Assembly: GCA_001872285.1 (NCBI GenBank) | Contig: MNXU01000079.1 | Span: 1-39,486, forward strand | Source: Betaproteobacteria bacterium CG2_30_68_42 | GTDB taxonomy: Bacteria; Pseudomonadota; Gammaproteobacteria; Burkholderiales; Rhodocyclaceae | Direction: 5' to 3' | Length of the DNA: 39,486 bases | Shown here: positions 1 through 8,068 of the stretch, piece by piece | How the letters are laid out: every line of letters begins with the position of its first letter | Position numbering within the stretch: position 1 is the stretch's first letter | The notes under the pieces: generated by a model | Told to the model about the DNA's origin: nothing | The model's database searches: none | Seen by the model: only the letters and a program-made list of their open reading frames with translations | Translations under genes and position numbers: made by a program

Positions 1-1329
1 CTCGCCGCGTGCGCCAGGTACGAAACGCGGCAGGATGCCGGCCGCCGGGGTGCGCGCGGGCTGCAGGGGCGGGGCCAGGTGCGGGGCCGATGCCGCGGGC
101 TGCTCTGCCAGCATGCGGCGGTCCGTGATGGTCGCCTGCGCACGCTGTACCGGCAGCCCCTTCGTGAGCGCCTCGGCCGGCACGACCGTTACCGCCCGCA
201 GCTCGTCGCGATAACGGGGCTTCGGCCGCGGCGAACCGGCGTGGCGCTCGGTCACGACCACGTTGACATGGGTGCGATTGATCCTGCGCACGTAGTCGGT
301 GCTGGAGCGGTAGGGCGGATGGAAGGCTTCGCGCGGCGCCAGCGGGAACCACCCGAGCGCCGGAGTGGAGCCGATGCCGATCGAGATGCTCCATCCGGGT
401 TGCCCCACCCAGCCGACCAGCGCGGGCGCATAGACCGGCCGCGCGACCCAGCTGCCGGGCACCCATCCCCACCCCCTGCGCAAGAGCACCCAGCGACCGT
501 AGTGGAAGGGCGCGAACCCCCACGGCGCATCGTCGATCCAGGTCCAGCCCCACGGCGCGACCGGGACCCAGCGCCCGTACCGGTAGGGTGCCCAACCCGC
601 GGGCACCACGCGCGGAACCCACACCGGTCCGTATTCCACGTGATCCTGCCAGTTCCCGTATTCCTCCAGATCCTCGCGGCCGGTCATTTCCGAGGACACG
701 TTGCGGGCGGCACGCATCGCGTCGTCGCGGCGGTCGCGGGCGAGGTTCCAGTCGAGGAACTCGTCCGCTCCGGCATCGGCCAGCAGGTAGCCCGGCGAGC
801 CGGCGCCGGCGAACTCGGCGCGCTCGCCGGCGTGCACCGTCATCGAGGAGCCGCCGGAATCGACGCCCAGGCTGCCGGCGTAGGCGATGTAGGAAATCGC
901 GCCGGAATCGGCCTCGAAGCGGTAACGGCCGGGCGCGAGCGGCCAGGCGAGGTCGTGCGCGGTGGAGAGTTCGAACTCGCGCGCGATCTCGCCGCTGCGG
1001 ATGCGCGCGTAGAGGCTGCCCCGGACCAGGCGGACGCGGATTGCATCGTCGTCGAGGCGAACGAACTCCAGTTCGGTGTCGCCGTCCAGGCGCAGCGCGG
1101 TCGAGCCGATCCGCAATTCCGCGCGCGCACCGCCCCAGGTCTCGATCGCGTCGCCGCCGGTCACCGGCCAGTTGAGCGCCGCCGCTTCCCATTCACCGGT
1201 CTGTGCCCGCTGGAGGCTGACGGTACCGGCGATCAGGCTGATGCGGCCTACGCGGCCGGGCGGATCCGCAGCCGCCATCGACGCGGCGAACAGCAGCGGT
1301 GCGATCGGGTACAACCAGCGCGGGATCAT
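1..1329 (-). CDS. FecR-domain / DUF6600-type exported protein, 3' end cut by window edge
   Basis: The minus-strand reading frame is open from the ATG at 1329 to the window edge (443 codons, no stop), so the C-terminus is missing. A GGAGGTG ribosome site lies 5 bases before the ATG. The N-terminus (MIPRWLYP, then a run ending AASMAAA) looks like a Sec signal peptide. Residues about 25-160 resemble a FecR-like domain (GRVGRISLIAGTVSLQRAQ, later LRIGSTALRLDGDTELEF). Residues about 215-300 are rich in Trp, Tyr and Gly with repeated GWAPYRYGRW and WGFAPFHYGRW units, typical of DUF6600 proteins. The tail is Pro-, Arg- and Ala-rich. A periplasmic or envelope location is likely; the exact function is unknown. 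It is divergent from the NosD-like gene at 1525 and nothing ties it to N2O reduction except position. Confidence 0.8.
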   Translation of the reverse strand, partial: MIPRWLYPIAPLLFAASMAAADPPGRVGRISLIAGTVSLQRAQTGEWEAAALNWPVTGGDAIETWGGARAELRIGSTALRLDGDTELEFVRLDDDAIRVRLVRGSLYARIRSGEIAREFELSTAHDLAWPLAPGRYRFEADSGAISYIAYAGSLGVDSGGSSMTVHAGERAEFAGAGSPGYLLADAGADEFLDWNLARDRRDDAMRAARNVSSEMTGREDLEEYGNWQDHVEYGPVWVPRVVPAGWAPYRYGRWVPVAPWGWTWIDDAPWGFAPFHYGRWVLLRRGWGWVPGSWVARPVYAPALVGWVGQPGWSISIGIGSTPALGWFPLAPREAFHPPYRSSTDYVRRINRTHVNVVVTERHAGSPRPKPRYRDELRAVTVVPAEALTKGLPVQRAQATITDRRMLAEQPAASAPHLAPPLQPARTPAAGILPRFVPGARGE

Positions 1330-1475
1330 GGAAACACCTCCGGTCGGCGGGACTGGAGCGGACGGACCGACTACCGCGACCCACTCGCCTGACGAACGCG
1401 CCTTCGCACTGCCTGGCTGACGGTGGAAACAATTCGTTGCAAAGGAGGGGGCGGGATCGCCGCACTCGCCGTTTG

Positions 1476-1489
1476 TTGACACAACCCAA
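1476..1489 (+). promoter_or_regulatory. Possible promoter or Crp/Fnr-type box before the NosD-like gene
   Basis: TTGACACAACCCAA begins 49 bases before the NosD-like start. TTGACA could be a -35 element, but no good -10 follows at normal spacing. The outer bases also fit a loose TTG-N8-CAA Crp/Fnr-family pattern. Either reading is weak. The rest of the 1330-1524 divergent gap shows no other clear site. Confidence 0.2.
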
Positions 1490-1524
1490 GGCCATCGGGT
1501 TTCAGACCGCGCGAAAATTCAACG

Positions 1525-2718
1525 ATGAATCCGGTCTGGCTGGTGATGTTGTTCTCGCTGCCCGCGCTGGCCGCCCCGTCGCTGCAGGCGCTGATCGATG
1601 CCACGCCGGCAGGCGCAACGCTGAGGCCGCCCGCCGGCACCTACGCCGGACCGGCAGTGATCGACCGGCCGATGACGCTCGAGGGTGGCGGCCGGGTGAC
1701 CGTGGACGGCGGGAACCGGGGCACCATCCTGACCGTGCGCGCGAGCGGCGCCGCCATCCGCGGCCTGCGGCTCACCGGCAGCGGCGACACCCATGACGGC
1801 ATCGATGCCGGCGTGACGGTGACCGGGGACGACAACGTGCTCGAAGACAACGTCATGACCGGGGTGCTGTTCGGCATCCACGTGAGGCAGGGCAACCGCA
1901 ACCGCATCCTGAACAACCGGGCTACTGGCAAGCGCCGCAGCCCGGCCATGCGGGGCGACGGCGTCCGTCTCTGGAACAGCCGCAACAATCTGATCCGCGG
2001 CAACCGCTTCGAGCGCATCCGCGACCTGACCTTTACCAATTCACCCGACAACCGGGTCGTCGGCAACCGCGTGCACGACGGCCGCTACGGCATGCAGATC
2101 TTTTTCTCGCCGCGAATCGAGGTGAGCGGCAACCGGTTTTCCCATACCGCCACCGGGATCGTGGTGCTCTATTCGCCGAACGTGATCGTGCGCGGCAACC
2201 GTGTCGCCCACGCGCTCTCCGGTGGCGGAGGCATCGTCTTCAAAGACAGCGACGATGGCCTGGTGGAGAACAACGAGATCGTGCACTGCGCGATCGGCCT
2301 GCAGGCCGACGCACGGCCGCCGCCCGGCGGCGCGCTCACGGTGCGCGGCAACCGCTTCGCCCACAACATCGTCGGCATGCATTTCTATGGCGAGAAGGGC
2401 GGCCACCGGCTGGAGGACAACCGGTTCGAGAACAATCTGACCCAGGTCTCGGTGAGCGCGCCGGGCGCCGGATCGGCCAATGTCTGGCGCGGAAACGGCT
2501 GGAGCGACTACCGCGGGTTCGATCGCAACGGCGACGGGGTCGGCGATACGCCCCACGAGATCTGGCACTATGCGGATCGCATCTGGATGGAGCTGCCCGA
2601 GGCGAAGTTCTTCGCGAATTCGCCGGCTTTCGAACTGCTCGATTTCCTGGAGCGGCTCGCCCCTTTTGCCGCTCCCGCGCGCATCCTGCGGGACCCCGAG
2701 CCGCGCGTGGGCCGATGA
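1525..2718 (+). CDS. nosD: NosD-like periplasmic beta-helix protein (solitary paralogue)
   Basis: This 397-residue protein begins with a short Sec signal peptide (MNPVWLVMLFSLPALAA) followed by a right-handed parallel beta-helix built of repeated N-x-G-N turns (for example NNLIRGNRF and NRVVGNRV), the NosD/CASH fold. The C-terminal signature GFDRNGDGVGDTPHEIW and the closing LLDFLERLAPF match the second NosD at 12653, so the two are paralogues. NosD works with the NosFY ABC transporter in maturing the NosZ copper-sulfide centre. Here the gene stands alone, outside the nosZ operon and facing the same way. It lacks the roughly 60-residue spacer that follows the signal peptide in the operon copy. 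Whether it is a redundant copy or serves another substrate cannot be told from sequence. Confidence 0.85.
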   Translation: MNPVWLVMLFSLPALAAPSLQALIDATPAGATLRPPAGTYAGPAVIDRPMTLEGGGRVTVDGGNRGTILTVRASGAAIRGLRLTGSGDTHDGIDAGVTVTGDDNVLEDNVMTGVLFGIHVRQGNRNRILNNRATGKRRSPAMRGDGVRLWNSRNNLIRGNRFERIRDLTFTNSPDNRVVGNRVHDGRYGMQIFFSPRIEVSGNRFSHTATGIVVLYSPNVIVRGNRVAHALSGGGGIVFKDSDDGLVENNEIVHCAIGLQADARPPPGGALTVRGNRFAHNIVGMHFYGEKGGHRLEDNRFENNLTQVSVSAPGAGSANVWRGNGWSDYRGFDRNGDGVGDTPHEIWHYADRIWMELPEAKFFANSPAFELLDFLERLAPFAAPARILRDPEPRVGR

Positions 2719-2749
2719 GCCGGGCGGAGCCGCAGGCGCGTTCGTGTGC

Positions 2750-3289
2750 TCAGCCGTGGGTCGTGCGGAACAGGAACGGGATCGAGATCACCTTGTCGCC
2801 GGTCTCGAGGACGACGCTCGCCTGCCACAGCATCGCGCCCGTGACGCACACCGGAAGCGTGATCTGCCCGCTGTAGCGGTCGCCGCCGGCCGAGAGCAGC
2901 TCCAGACGGGTGATGCCCATGTTCATCTCGACGCCGCTGAAATCCACTGCCACCTTGGCCGGATGCAGGCCCTCGATGTGGGCATGCAGGGTGAATGGCC
3001 GCGAGGTGGCCACCGGACGTGGCTCGATCATGAGCTCGATGCTGCCGCCGCCGGGCAGGCCGCCGGCGCTGCACGCGCGCTGATCGAGCCGGCAGCCTTC
3101 CACCGGGGCAAGCGTGATGGCCGTCTTCGGCAACGCCAGGTAGCCGAGCACCGCGACCAGCACCATCGTGAAAATGGCCCCGGCGGCGATGTGCAAAGAC
3201 GATTTCAACGAAGCATGCCGAAGGACGCCTCCGGGTCGCTGACTCGCGCCATCGTGGCTGGGCGTCTGCGCATCGTGCGATGTGGTCAT
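2750..3289 (-). CDS. Single-pass membrane protein with FixH/YtkA-like periplasmic domain
   Basis: This 179-residue protein starts at MTTSHDAQ, with a G-rich stretch (GGGGGTGG) upstream; an in-frame ATG 123 bases earlier would add a poorly conserved-looking tail. A short polar cytoplasmic part is followed by one membrane helix (about residues 33-53, AAGAIFTMVLVAVLGYLAL) and a periplasmic beta-rich domain. Residues such as VDFSGVEMNMGITRLEL and the later Cys in LPVCVTG recall FixH/YtkA-like domains, where Met and Cys can bind copper. It is convergent with the NosD-like gene and divergent from the heme sensor kinase. A role in copper handling is possible from this context but is inference. Confidence 0.65.
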   Translation of the reverse strand: MTTSHDAQTPSHDGASQRPGGVLRHASLKSSLHIAAGAIFTMVLVAVLGYLALPKTAITLAPVEGCRLDQRACSAGGLPGGGSIELMIEPRPVATSRPFTLHAHIEGLHPAKVAVDFSGVEMNMGITRLELLSAGGDRYSGQITLPVCVTGAMLWQASVVLETGDKVISIPFLFRTTHG

Positions 3290-3467
3290 CCGTGCAAAAT
3301 CCACCCCCGGTCGGGAAGTTGAAGGTGAAGAAATCATGGCGCTGCGTGATCGGTGGATCATATCGCAGCGATCTGCCACGTGCACAGCCTCGGCGCGGCA
3401 GCCGGTGGTCATGCGCCTGGCCAGGCGTTAAGCTCGCGGTCATGCCGGTACACCCGGGAGAATCGAC

Positions 3468-6071
3468 ATGAAACCGCTCAAGCCCCGATCGATTTTGGTC
3501 ACCGGCGGCATCACCGCGCTCGTCGTCGCCGTGCTCTGGACGCTGCTGGTCCTGTTTTCCCTGTGGACGCAGCGCGAGCAGCTCGACCGCGCCGCCCATG
3601 CGCTGGCCCGTCTGGACGCCGTCACCAACCTGAGAAAGGACATGGCCATCCGCAAGTGGGCCTCGTTCGTCGGCGGCATGTACATCCGCGAGGACCACGT
3701 CGTCGATCTCGATGCCTTGCGCGAGCAGGAACGTGTGTCGGCGATTCGCGGCAACGGCGAGACGCTGAAACTGGTGTCGCTGACCCCGATCCATCTGTTG
3801 CTCGCCATTCAGGAAGTGAGTCAAAAGGAATACGGCATCAGGGAGCGCCTGACTTCCCTGCAATTGCGCAATCTCGCCAATGCCCCGGACGAATGGGAGA
3901 GGAAGGCGCTGCAGGCCCTGAAGGCCGGCGGCGAGATGGTCGCGGAGTCGATGCCGAAGAAGGGCGGCCACGGCCTGACGCGGGTCATGATCCCGATGCG
4001 CATGGAGAAGGAATGTCTCGAGTGCCATCGCGACACCCTGGTGCCGGTCGGCGGCCTGCGCGGTGCCGCGGCCATCTCGGTCGACCTCAACGCCTACCGC
4101 ACGGCGCAGGAGCCGACCTGGCGGACGATCCAGTACTGGCACTTCGGCATCTGGCTCCTCGGTCTCACGACCATCTCGTTCGTCTGGTTCGTGGCCGGCC
4201 GCCGCGCGATCGAGCGGGTGCGCGGCGAACAGGAGCGCCGCGAGACCGAGACGGCCTTCGCCGCGATGGCCGAGGGCGCCATCATCACCGATGGCAGCGG
4301 CAGCATCCTCTGGGTCAATGACGCCTTCTGCCGCATCTATGGCTACGAGCGCGAGGAGGTGATCGGCCGGAATCCGCGCATCCTCAAGTCGGGCCGGCAC
4401 GACGAGGCCTTCTACCGCGAGTTCTGGCGGGCGCTCACGCAGACCGGCCATTGGCGCGGCGAGCTGTGGAATCGGCGCAAGACCGGCGAGGTCTTTCCCG
4501 AGGAACTCTCCATCCAGGCGCTGCGCGATGCCGGTGGCCGCATCACCCGCTTCATCTCGATCTTCTCGGACATCACGGAGCGCAAGCGCAGCGAAGAAGA
4601 GCTGCGCAGGCACCGCCAGCACCTGGAGGATCTGGTGCGCCAGCGCACCGGGGAACTGACTGTGGCGCGCGACCAGGCCGAGAGCGCCAACCGGTCCAAG
4701 TCGATCTTCCTCGCCAACATGAGCCACGAGCTGCGCACACCGCTGAATGCCGTCATCGGCTTTTCGCAGCTCATGGACCGGGACGCGGATCTGTCGGCGA
4801 GCCAGCGGCGCAATCTGGAGATCATCAACCGCTCGGGCAATCACCTGCTCACCATCATCAACGACGTGCTGGAGTTGTCGAAGATCGAATCGGGCAAGAC
4901 CGATCTGAGCCTCGACGGGGTCGACATCGGCGAGTTGTTGCGGCAGGTCGTGGAGATGATGCGGGTGCGCGCCGGGCAGGCCGGTCTCGCGCTGCGCCTG
5001 GAAATGTGGAACCTGCCGCCGGTGGTCAGGCTCGATGCCGTGAAGCTGAGGCAGGTGCTCCTCAATCTCCTGTCCAATGCGGTCAAGTTCACTCCCGCGG
5101 GCGAGATCGTGGTCGGCGCGGCCGCCGAGCCTGCCGCCGATGGCCGGGTGAAGATCTCGTTCTCGGTTCGCGACACCGGCATAGGCATCGCGCCGGAGGA
5201 CCAGCAGCGCATCTTCCGGCCCTTCGAACAGGCGGGAACGCGCCAGGACCAGGGGGGCACCGGGCTCGGCCTGACCATCAGCCGGCAGTACGTGGAGTTG
5301 ATGGGCGGCGAACTGCTTCTGGAATCGGTGTCGGGGCAGGGGGCGACCTTCCGGTTCGCCGTCATCGCCGGGCCCGGCCAGCGGCCGGCGCATCCGCTGG
5401 TGCGGGGGCGAATCGCCGGCCTGCGGCAGGCGGACCGCGGCCGCCGCGTCCTGGTGGCGGACGATGCGCCCGAGGCGCGCCTGCTGGTGCGCTCGCTCCT
5501 GGAACCGTTGGGGTTCGCGGTCCGGGAGGCAAGCGACGGCCGCGGGGCATTGGCCCTGAGCGAAACCTTCCGGCCGGAGCTGGTCCTACTCGACTGGCGC
5601 ATGCCCGAACTGGACGGTCTGGAGACCACGCGTGAGCTTCGAAGCCGAAAGAGCGGGTCGCGCATCGTCATGCTGACCGCGAACGTGATGGATGCGAGCC
5701 GGGAGGAGGCGCTGGCGGCTGGCGTCGATGAGTTCATGGCCAAGCCGTATGAGGAAGCCGACTTCTACGCCATGCTGGAGCGGCAACTGGGCGTCATCTT
5801 CGAACGCGGAGTCGAGACGCCGAGCCTCCCGGTCCCGGCGTGCGCTCCGGACATCCCGAGGCAGTGGCTGGAGCGGCTCGCACCGGATACGCTGGCCGGG
5901 CTACGCCAGGCGGCACTCTCGCTCAGCCACGAGAGAATCGGCTCGGCGCTGGAGCGCGTGGCGGCCGAAGACGGGGCGCTTGCGGCGCGGCTGCGCGAGC
6001 TGGCCGACCGTATGGATTACCCGAGCCTCTGGCACCTTCTGGGCGTCGCCGAGGCGGAGTCGCAGCCGTGA
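3468..6071 (+). CDS. Hybrid sensor histidine kinase with heme-c (Tll0287/DUF3365-like) sensor
   Basis: This 867-residue protein starts after a GGGAGA ribosome site. Order of parts: membrane helix about 11-34; periplasmic Tll0287-like (DUF3365) sensor 35-220; membrane helix about 224-244; PAS domain about 258-370; coiled coil; HisKA with phospho-acceptor His420 in MSHELRTPLN; HATPase_c with N box (LLNLLSNAVKFTP), DTGIG and GTGLGL; receiver domain with Asp709 in LVLLDWRMPE; and an unassigned helical tail of about 100 residues. The sensor holds C183-L-E-C186-H187, a covalent heme-c motif, so it may read redox state, oxygen or NO in the periplasm. The stop overlaps the next start (GTGA), which points to a co-translated phosphorelay with the following kinase and regulator. 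Ligand and target are not shown by sequence. Confidence 0.93.
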   Translation: MKPLKPRSILVTGGITALVVAVLWTLLVLFSLWTQREQLDRAAHALARLDAVTNLRKDMAIRKWASFVGGMYIREDHVVDLDALREQERVSAIRGNGETLKLVSLTPIHLLLAIQEVSQKEYGIRERLTSLQLRNLANAPDEWERKALQALKAGGEMVAESMPKKGGHGLTRVMIPMRMEKECLECHRDTLVPVGGLRGAAAISVDLNAYRTAQEPTWRTIQYWHFGIWLLGLTTISFVWFVAGRRAIERVRGEQERRETETAFAAMAEGAIITDGSGSILWVNDAFCRIYGYEREEVIGRNPRILKSGRHDEAFYREFWRALTQTGHWRGELWNRRKTGEVFPEELSIQALRDAGGRITRFISIFSDITERKRSEEELRRHRQHLEDLVRQRTGELTVARDQAESANRSKSIFLANMSHELRTPLNAVIGFSQLMDRDADLSASQRRNLEIINRSGNHLLTIINDVLELSKIESGKTDLSLDGVDIGELLRQVVEMMRVRAGQAGLALRLEMWNLPPVVRLDAVKLRQVLLNLLSNAVKFTPAGEIVVGAAAEPAADGRVKISFSVRDTGIGIAPEDQQRIFRPFEQAGTRQDQGGTGLGLTISRQYVELMGGELLLESVSGQGATFRFAVIAGPGQRPAHPLVRGRIAGLRQADRGRRVLVADDAPEARLLVRSLLEPLGFAVREASDGRGALALSETFRPELVLLDWRMPELDGLETTRELRSRKSGSRIVMLTANVMDASREEALAAGVDEFMAKPYEEADFYAMLERQLGVIFERGVETPSLPVPACAPDIPRQWLERLAPDTLAGLRQAALSLSHERIGSALERVAAEDGALAARLRELADRMDYPSLWHLLGVAEAESQP

Positions 6072-7210
6072 CGCGCGAGACGGCTCCTGCGGCTCGCGGC
6101 GAGATCCTGATCGTCGAGGACACGCCTGCCTCCATGCAACTGCTCGCGGATCTCATGAGCCAGGCCGGCTACGGGGTGCGCCGTGCCCCGGACGGCAGGA
6201 TGGCCCTGATCTCGGCGCGCTCCGCGCCACCCGACCTGGTCCTTCTCGACGTATGCATGCCGGGCATGGACGGCTACGAAGTCTGCCGCCGCCTGAAGGC
6301 CGATGCGCGCACGCGCGACATTCCGGTGATCTTCCTCTCGGCGCTGGGCGACACCCAGGACAAGGTGCACGGCTTCCGGGCCGGGGGCGTGGATTACATC
6401 GCCAAGCCCTACCAGCCCGATGAGGTGCTTGCGCGCACCCGCGCCCACCTCGAGCTGCATCGGCTCCAGGCCGCGCTTGAAGTGCGCGTGGAGGAGCGCA
6501 CGGCCCAGCTCCGGGACGCCAAGCGCACGATCGAGGCATCGGAGGCGCGGCTGCGCGAGCTGGCCGGATTTCTCCAGACCGTGCGCGAGGAGGAGCGCGC
6601 CCGCATCGCGCGCGAGCTTCACGACGAGCTGGGCCAGGGGCTGACGGCCCTGCGGATCGATCTCGGCCGGATCCGGAACAAGTGCGGCGCGCTCGGCAGC
6701 CCGGTCGGCGAACGGGTCGCCGCGGCCTTGAGCGTGGTCGAGCAGTGCGTCGTATCGCTGCGGCGCATCTCCGAAGACCTACGGCCGGCGATGCTCGACA
6801 GCCTGGGTCTGGCCGCCGCGGTGGAGCACCACCTGGCGCAGTTCTCGGAACGCACCGGCATCGCCTGCCATCTGAGCATGAACCGCGAGGAGTTCGAGCT
6901 GGAGGACCGGCTGGCCACCGCGGTGTTCCGCGTCGTCCAGGAGGCGCTGACCAATGTGGTGCGCCACGCCGGAGCGAGCGAGGTGACGGTGCGGATCGAC
7001 GAATGCGACGATGACGGCGGCGGCATCCGCCTGAGCGTCGAGGACGACGGCCGCGGCTTCGCCGCCGCGTCCGAGCGCAAGAGCTTCGGCCTGCTGGGCA
7101 TGCGCGAGCGCGTCGGCGTGCTCGGCGGGCGTCTCGACATCGACAGCCGGCCCGGCGAGGGCACCCGCATCGCCGCCTTTCTGCCCCTGCGCGGGACGGC
7201 AAGCTCATGA
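6068..7210 (+). CDS. REC-HisKA_3 hybrid histidine kinase (NarX-type core)
   Basis: I chose the GTG at 6068, which overlaps the preceding stop by 4 bases and begins just before the receiver domain. The 380-residue protein has an N-terminal receiver domain (residues about 12-130, phospho-acceptor Asp61 in LVLLDVCMPG), a coiled-coil linker (about 135-170), a HisKA_3 dimerisation helix with His185 in ARELHDELGQG, and a HATPase_c domain with DDGRGF and GLLGMRERV. HisKA_3 kinases normally phosphorylate NarL/LuxR-type regulators, and one follows directly. There is no membrane segment, so it is a soluble middle step that probably takes phosphate or conformational signal from the heme-c hybrid kinase upstream. 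Confidence 0.92.
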   Translation: MTRETAPAARGEILIVEDTPASMQLLADLMSQAGYGVRRAPDGRMALISARSAPPDLVLLDVCMPGMDGYEVCRRLKADARTRDIPVIFLSALGDTQDKVHGFRAGGVDYIAKPYQPDEVLARTRAHLELHRLQAALEVRVEERTAQLRDAKRTIEASEARLRELAGFLQTVREEERARIARELHDELGQGLTALRIDLGRIRNKCGALGSPVGERVAAALSVVEQCVVSLRRISEDLRPAMLDSLGLAAAVEHHLAQFSERTGIACHLSMNREEFELEDRLATAVFRVVQEALTNVVRHAGASEVTVRIDECDDDGGGIRLSVEDDGRGFAAASERKSFGLLGMRERVGVLGGRLDIDSRPGEGTRIAAFLPLRGTASS

Positions 7211-7866
7211 TCCGCATTCTCATCGTCGACGACCACGCCATCCTGCGCGCCGGACTCAAGCACCTGCTGAGCGAAGCGGCCGACATCGTCGTGGGGGGCG
7301 AAGCCGGCAACGGCGTCGACGCCCTGGCGCTGGCGCGCGAGGGCCACTGGGATGCCATCGTGCTGGACATGTCGATGCCTGGCAAGAGCGGCATCGAGCT
7401 GATCCGACAGCTCAAGGCCGAGCATCCGCGGCTGCCGGTGCTGGTGCTCAGCATGTATGCCGAAGACATCTACGCCGTGCGGGCGCTGCGCGCGGGCGCC
7501 TCGGGCTACCTGTGCAAGGACAACGCCGAAGCGCAGCTCGAGCCGGCCATCCGCAAGGTCGCCTCCGGCGGCCGCTACATCACCCCTGCGGTAGCGGAAA
7601 AGCTCGCGCTGGCGATGCTGGGCGCGACCGGCCGCGGCGGCGACGCGCCGCCGCACACGCGGCTGTCCGACCGCGAATACCAGGTGTTTCGGGACCTCGC
7701 CGTCGGGCTGGGTGTCACAGAGATCGGCCGCCGTCTGAACCTGAGCGTCAAGACGATCAGCACGCACAAGGCCCGCCTCATGGAGAAGATGGGGTTCGCC
7801 AACGCGGCCGAGCTAATCCAGTACGCGCTCCGGCACGGTCTCGTCGACCGGGACGAATCGCTGTAG
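7207..7866 (+). CDS. NarL/FixJ-family response regulator
   Basis: This 219-residue regulator has a receiver domain (residues 1-120) with Asp54 in IVLDMSMPG and a C-terminal LuxR-type HTH (about 150-212, LSDREYQVFRDLAVG and LSVKTISTHKARLMEKMG). Its ATG overlaps the upstream kinase stop (ATGA), so the three signalling genes form one operon. It lies 202 bases upstream of nosZ on the same strand, with a perfect dyad in the gap that would suit a dimeric NarL/LuxR-type protein. Control of nosZ is therefore likely but not proven. Regulators of alcohol dehydrogenase and other c-cytochrome systems share this architecture, so a broader respiratory role is the alternative. Confidence 0.92.
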   Translation: MIRILIVDDHAILRAGLKHLLSEAADIVVGGEAGNGVDALALAREGHWDAIVLDMSMPGKSGIELIRQLKAEHPRLPVLVLSMYAEDIYAVRALRAGASGYLCKDNAEAQLEPAIRKVASGGRYITPAVAEKLALAMLGATGRGGDAPPHTRLSDREYQVFRDLAVGLGVTEIGRRLNLSVKTISTHKARLMEKMGFANAAELIQYALRHGLVDRDESL

Positions 7867-7900
7867 AGCGGCCGGCCGTGACGCCGGCGTGGCTCGGCCG

Positions 7901-7918
7901 TGTAGGACTCTTCCTACA
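7901..7918. promoter_or_regulatory. TGTAGGA-N4-TCCTACA dyad, candidate operator before nosZ
   Basis: Perfect 7-base inverted arms (TGTAGGA at 7901-7907, TCCTACA at 7912-7918) are separated by CTCT. The dyad sits 35 bases after the response-regulator stop and 150 bases before nosZ. Its size and symmetry suit a NarL/LuxR-type dimer. No matching second copy was noticed in the window by eye. Confidence 0.5.
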
Positions 7919-7972
7919 GTCCAAATCAGCGGACGCCGTCTGGTCGGCGCACACAGGACGACGACAATCCCT

Positions 7973-7993
7973 GCTGCGGCAAAGTGCCGCAGC
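7973..7993 (+). promoter_or_regulatory. Perfect 9-bp hairpin in the nosZ leader region
   Basis: GCTGCGGCA and TGCCGCAGC flank a 3-base loop (AAG), 75 bases before the nosZ ATG. There is no U tract, so a plain intrinsic terminator is unlikely. It could be part of the 5' leader, where it might affect mRNA stability, or a DNA dyad. Confidence 0.4.
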
Positions 7994-8068
7994 GGCGAAG
8001 TGTCACGGCTGGCCGGGCGGGCGGCCGTGCGCTCCGAGCGATGTTGAAAACCGACAGGGAGCGACACC

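Noticed and set aside
1476-1489. Firm NNR/Dnr site before the solitary nosD
   Set aside because: The match is loose, and the distance to the ATG leaves no room for a normal class II promoter and ribosome site.
2568-5393. Very long open frame (over 900 codons) on the minus strand opposite the sensor kinase
   Set aside because: It lies across nosD, the FixH-like gene and the kinase, and its protein is Arg/His/Gln-rich with no domain. It is the usual antisense shadow of GC-rich coding DNA.
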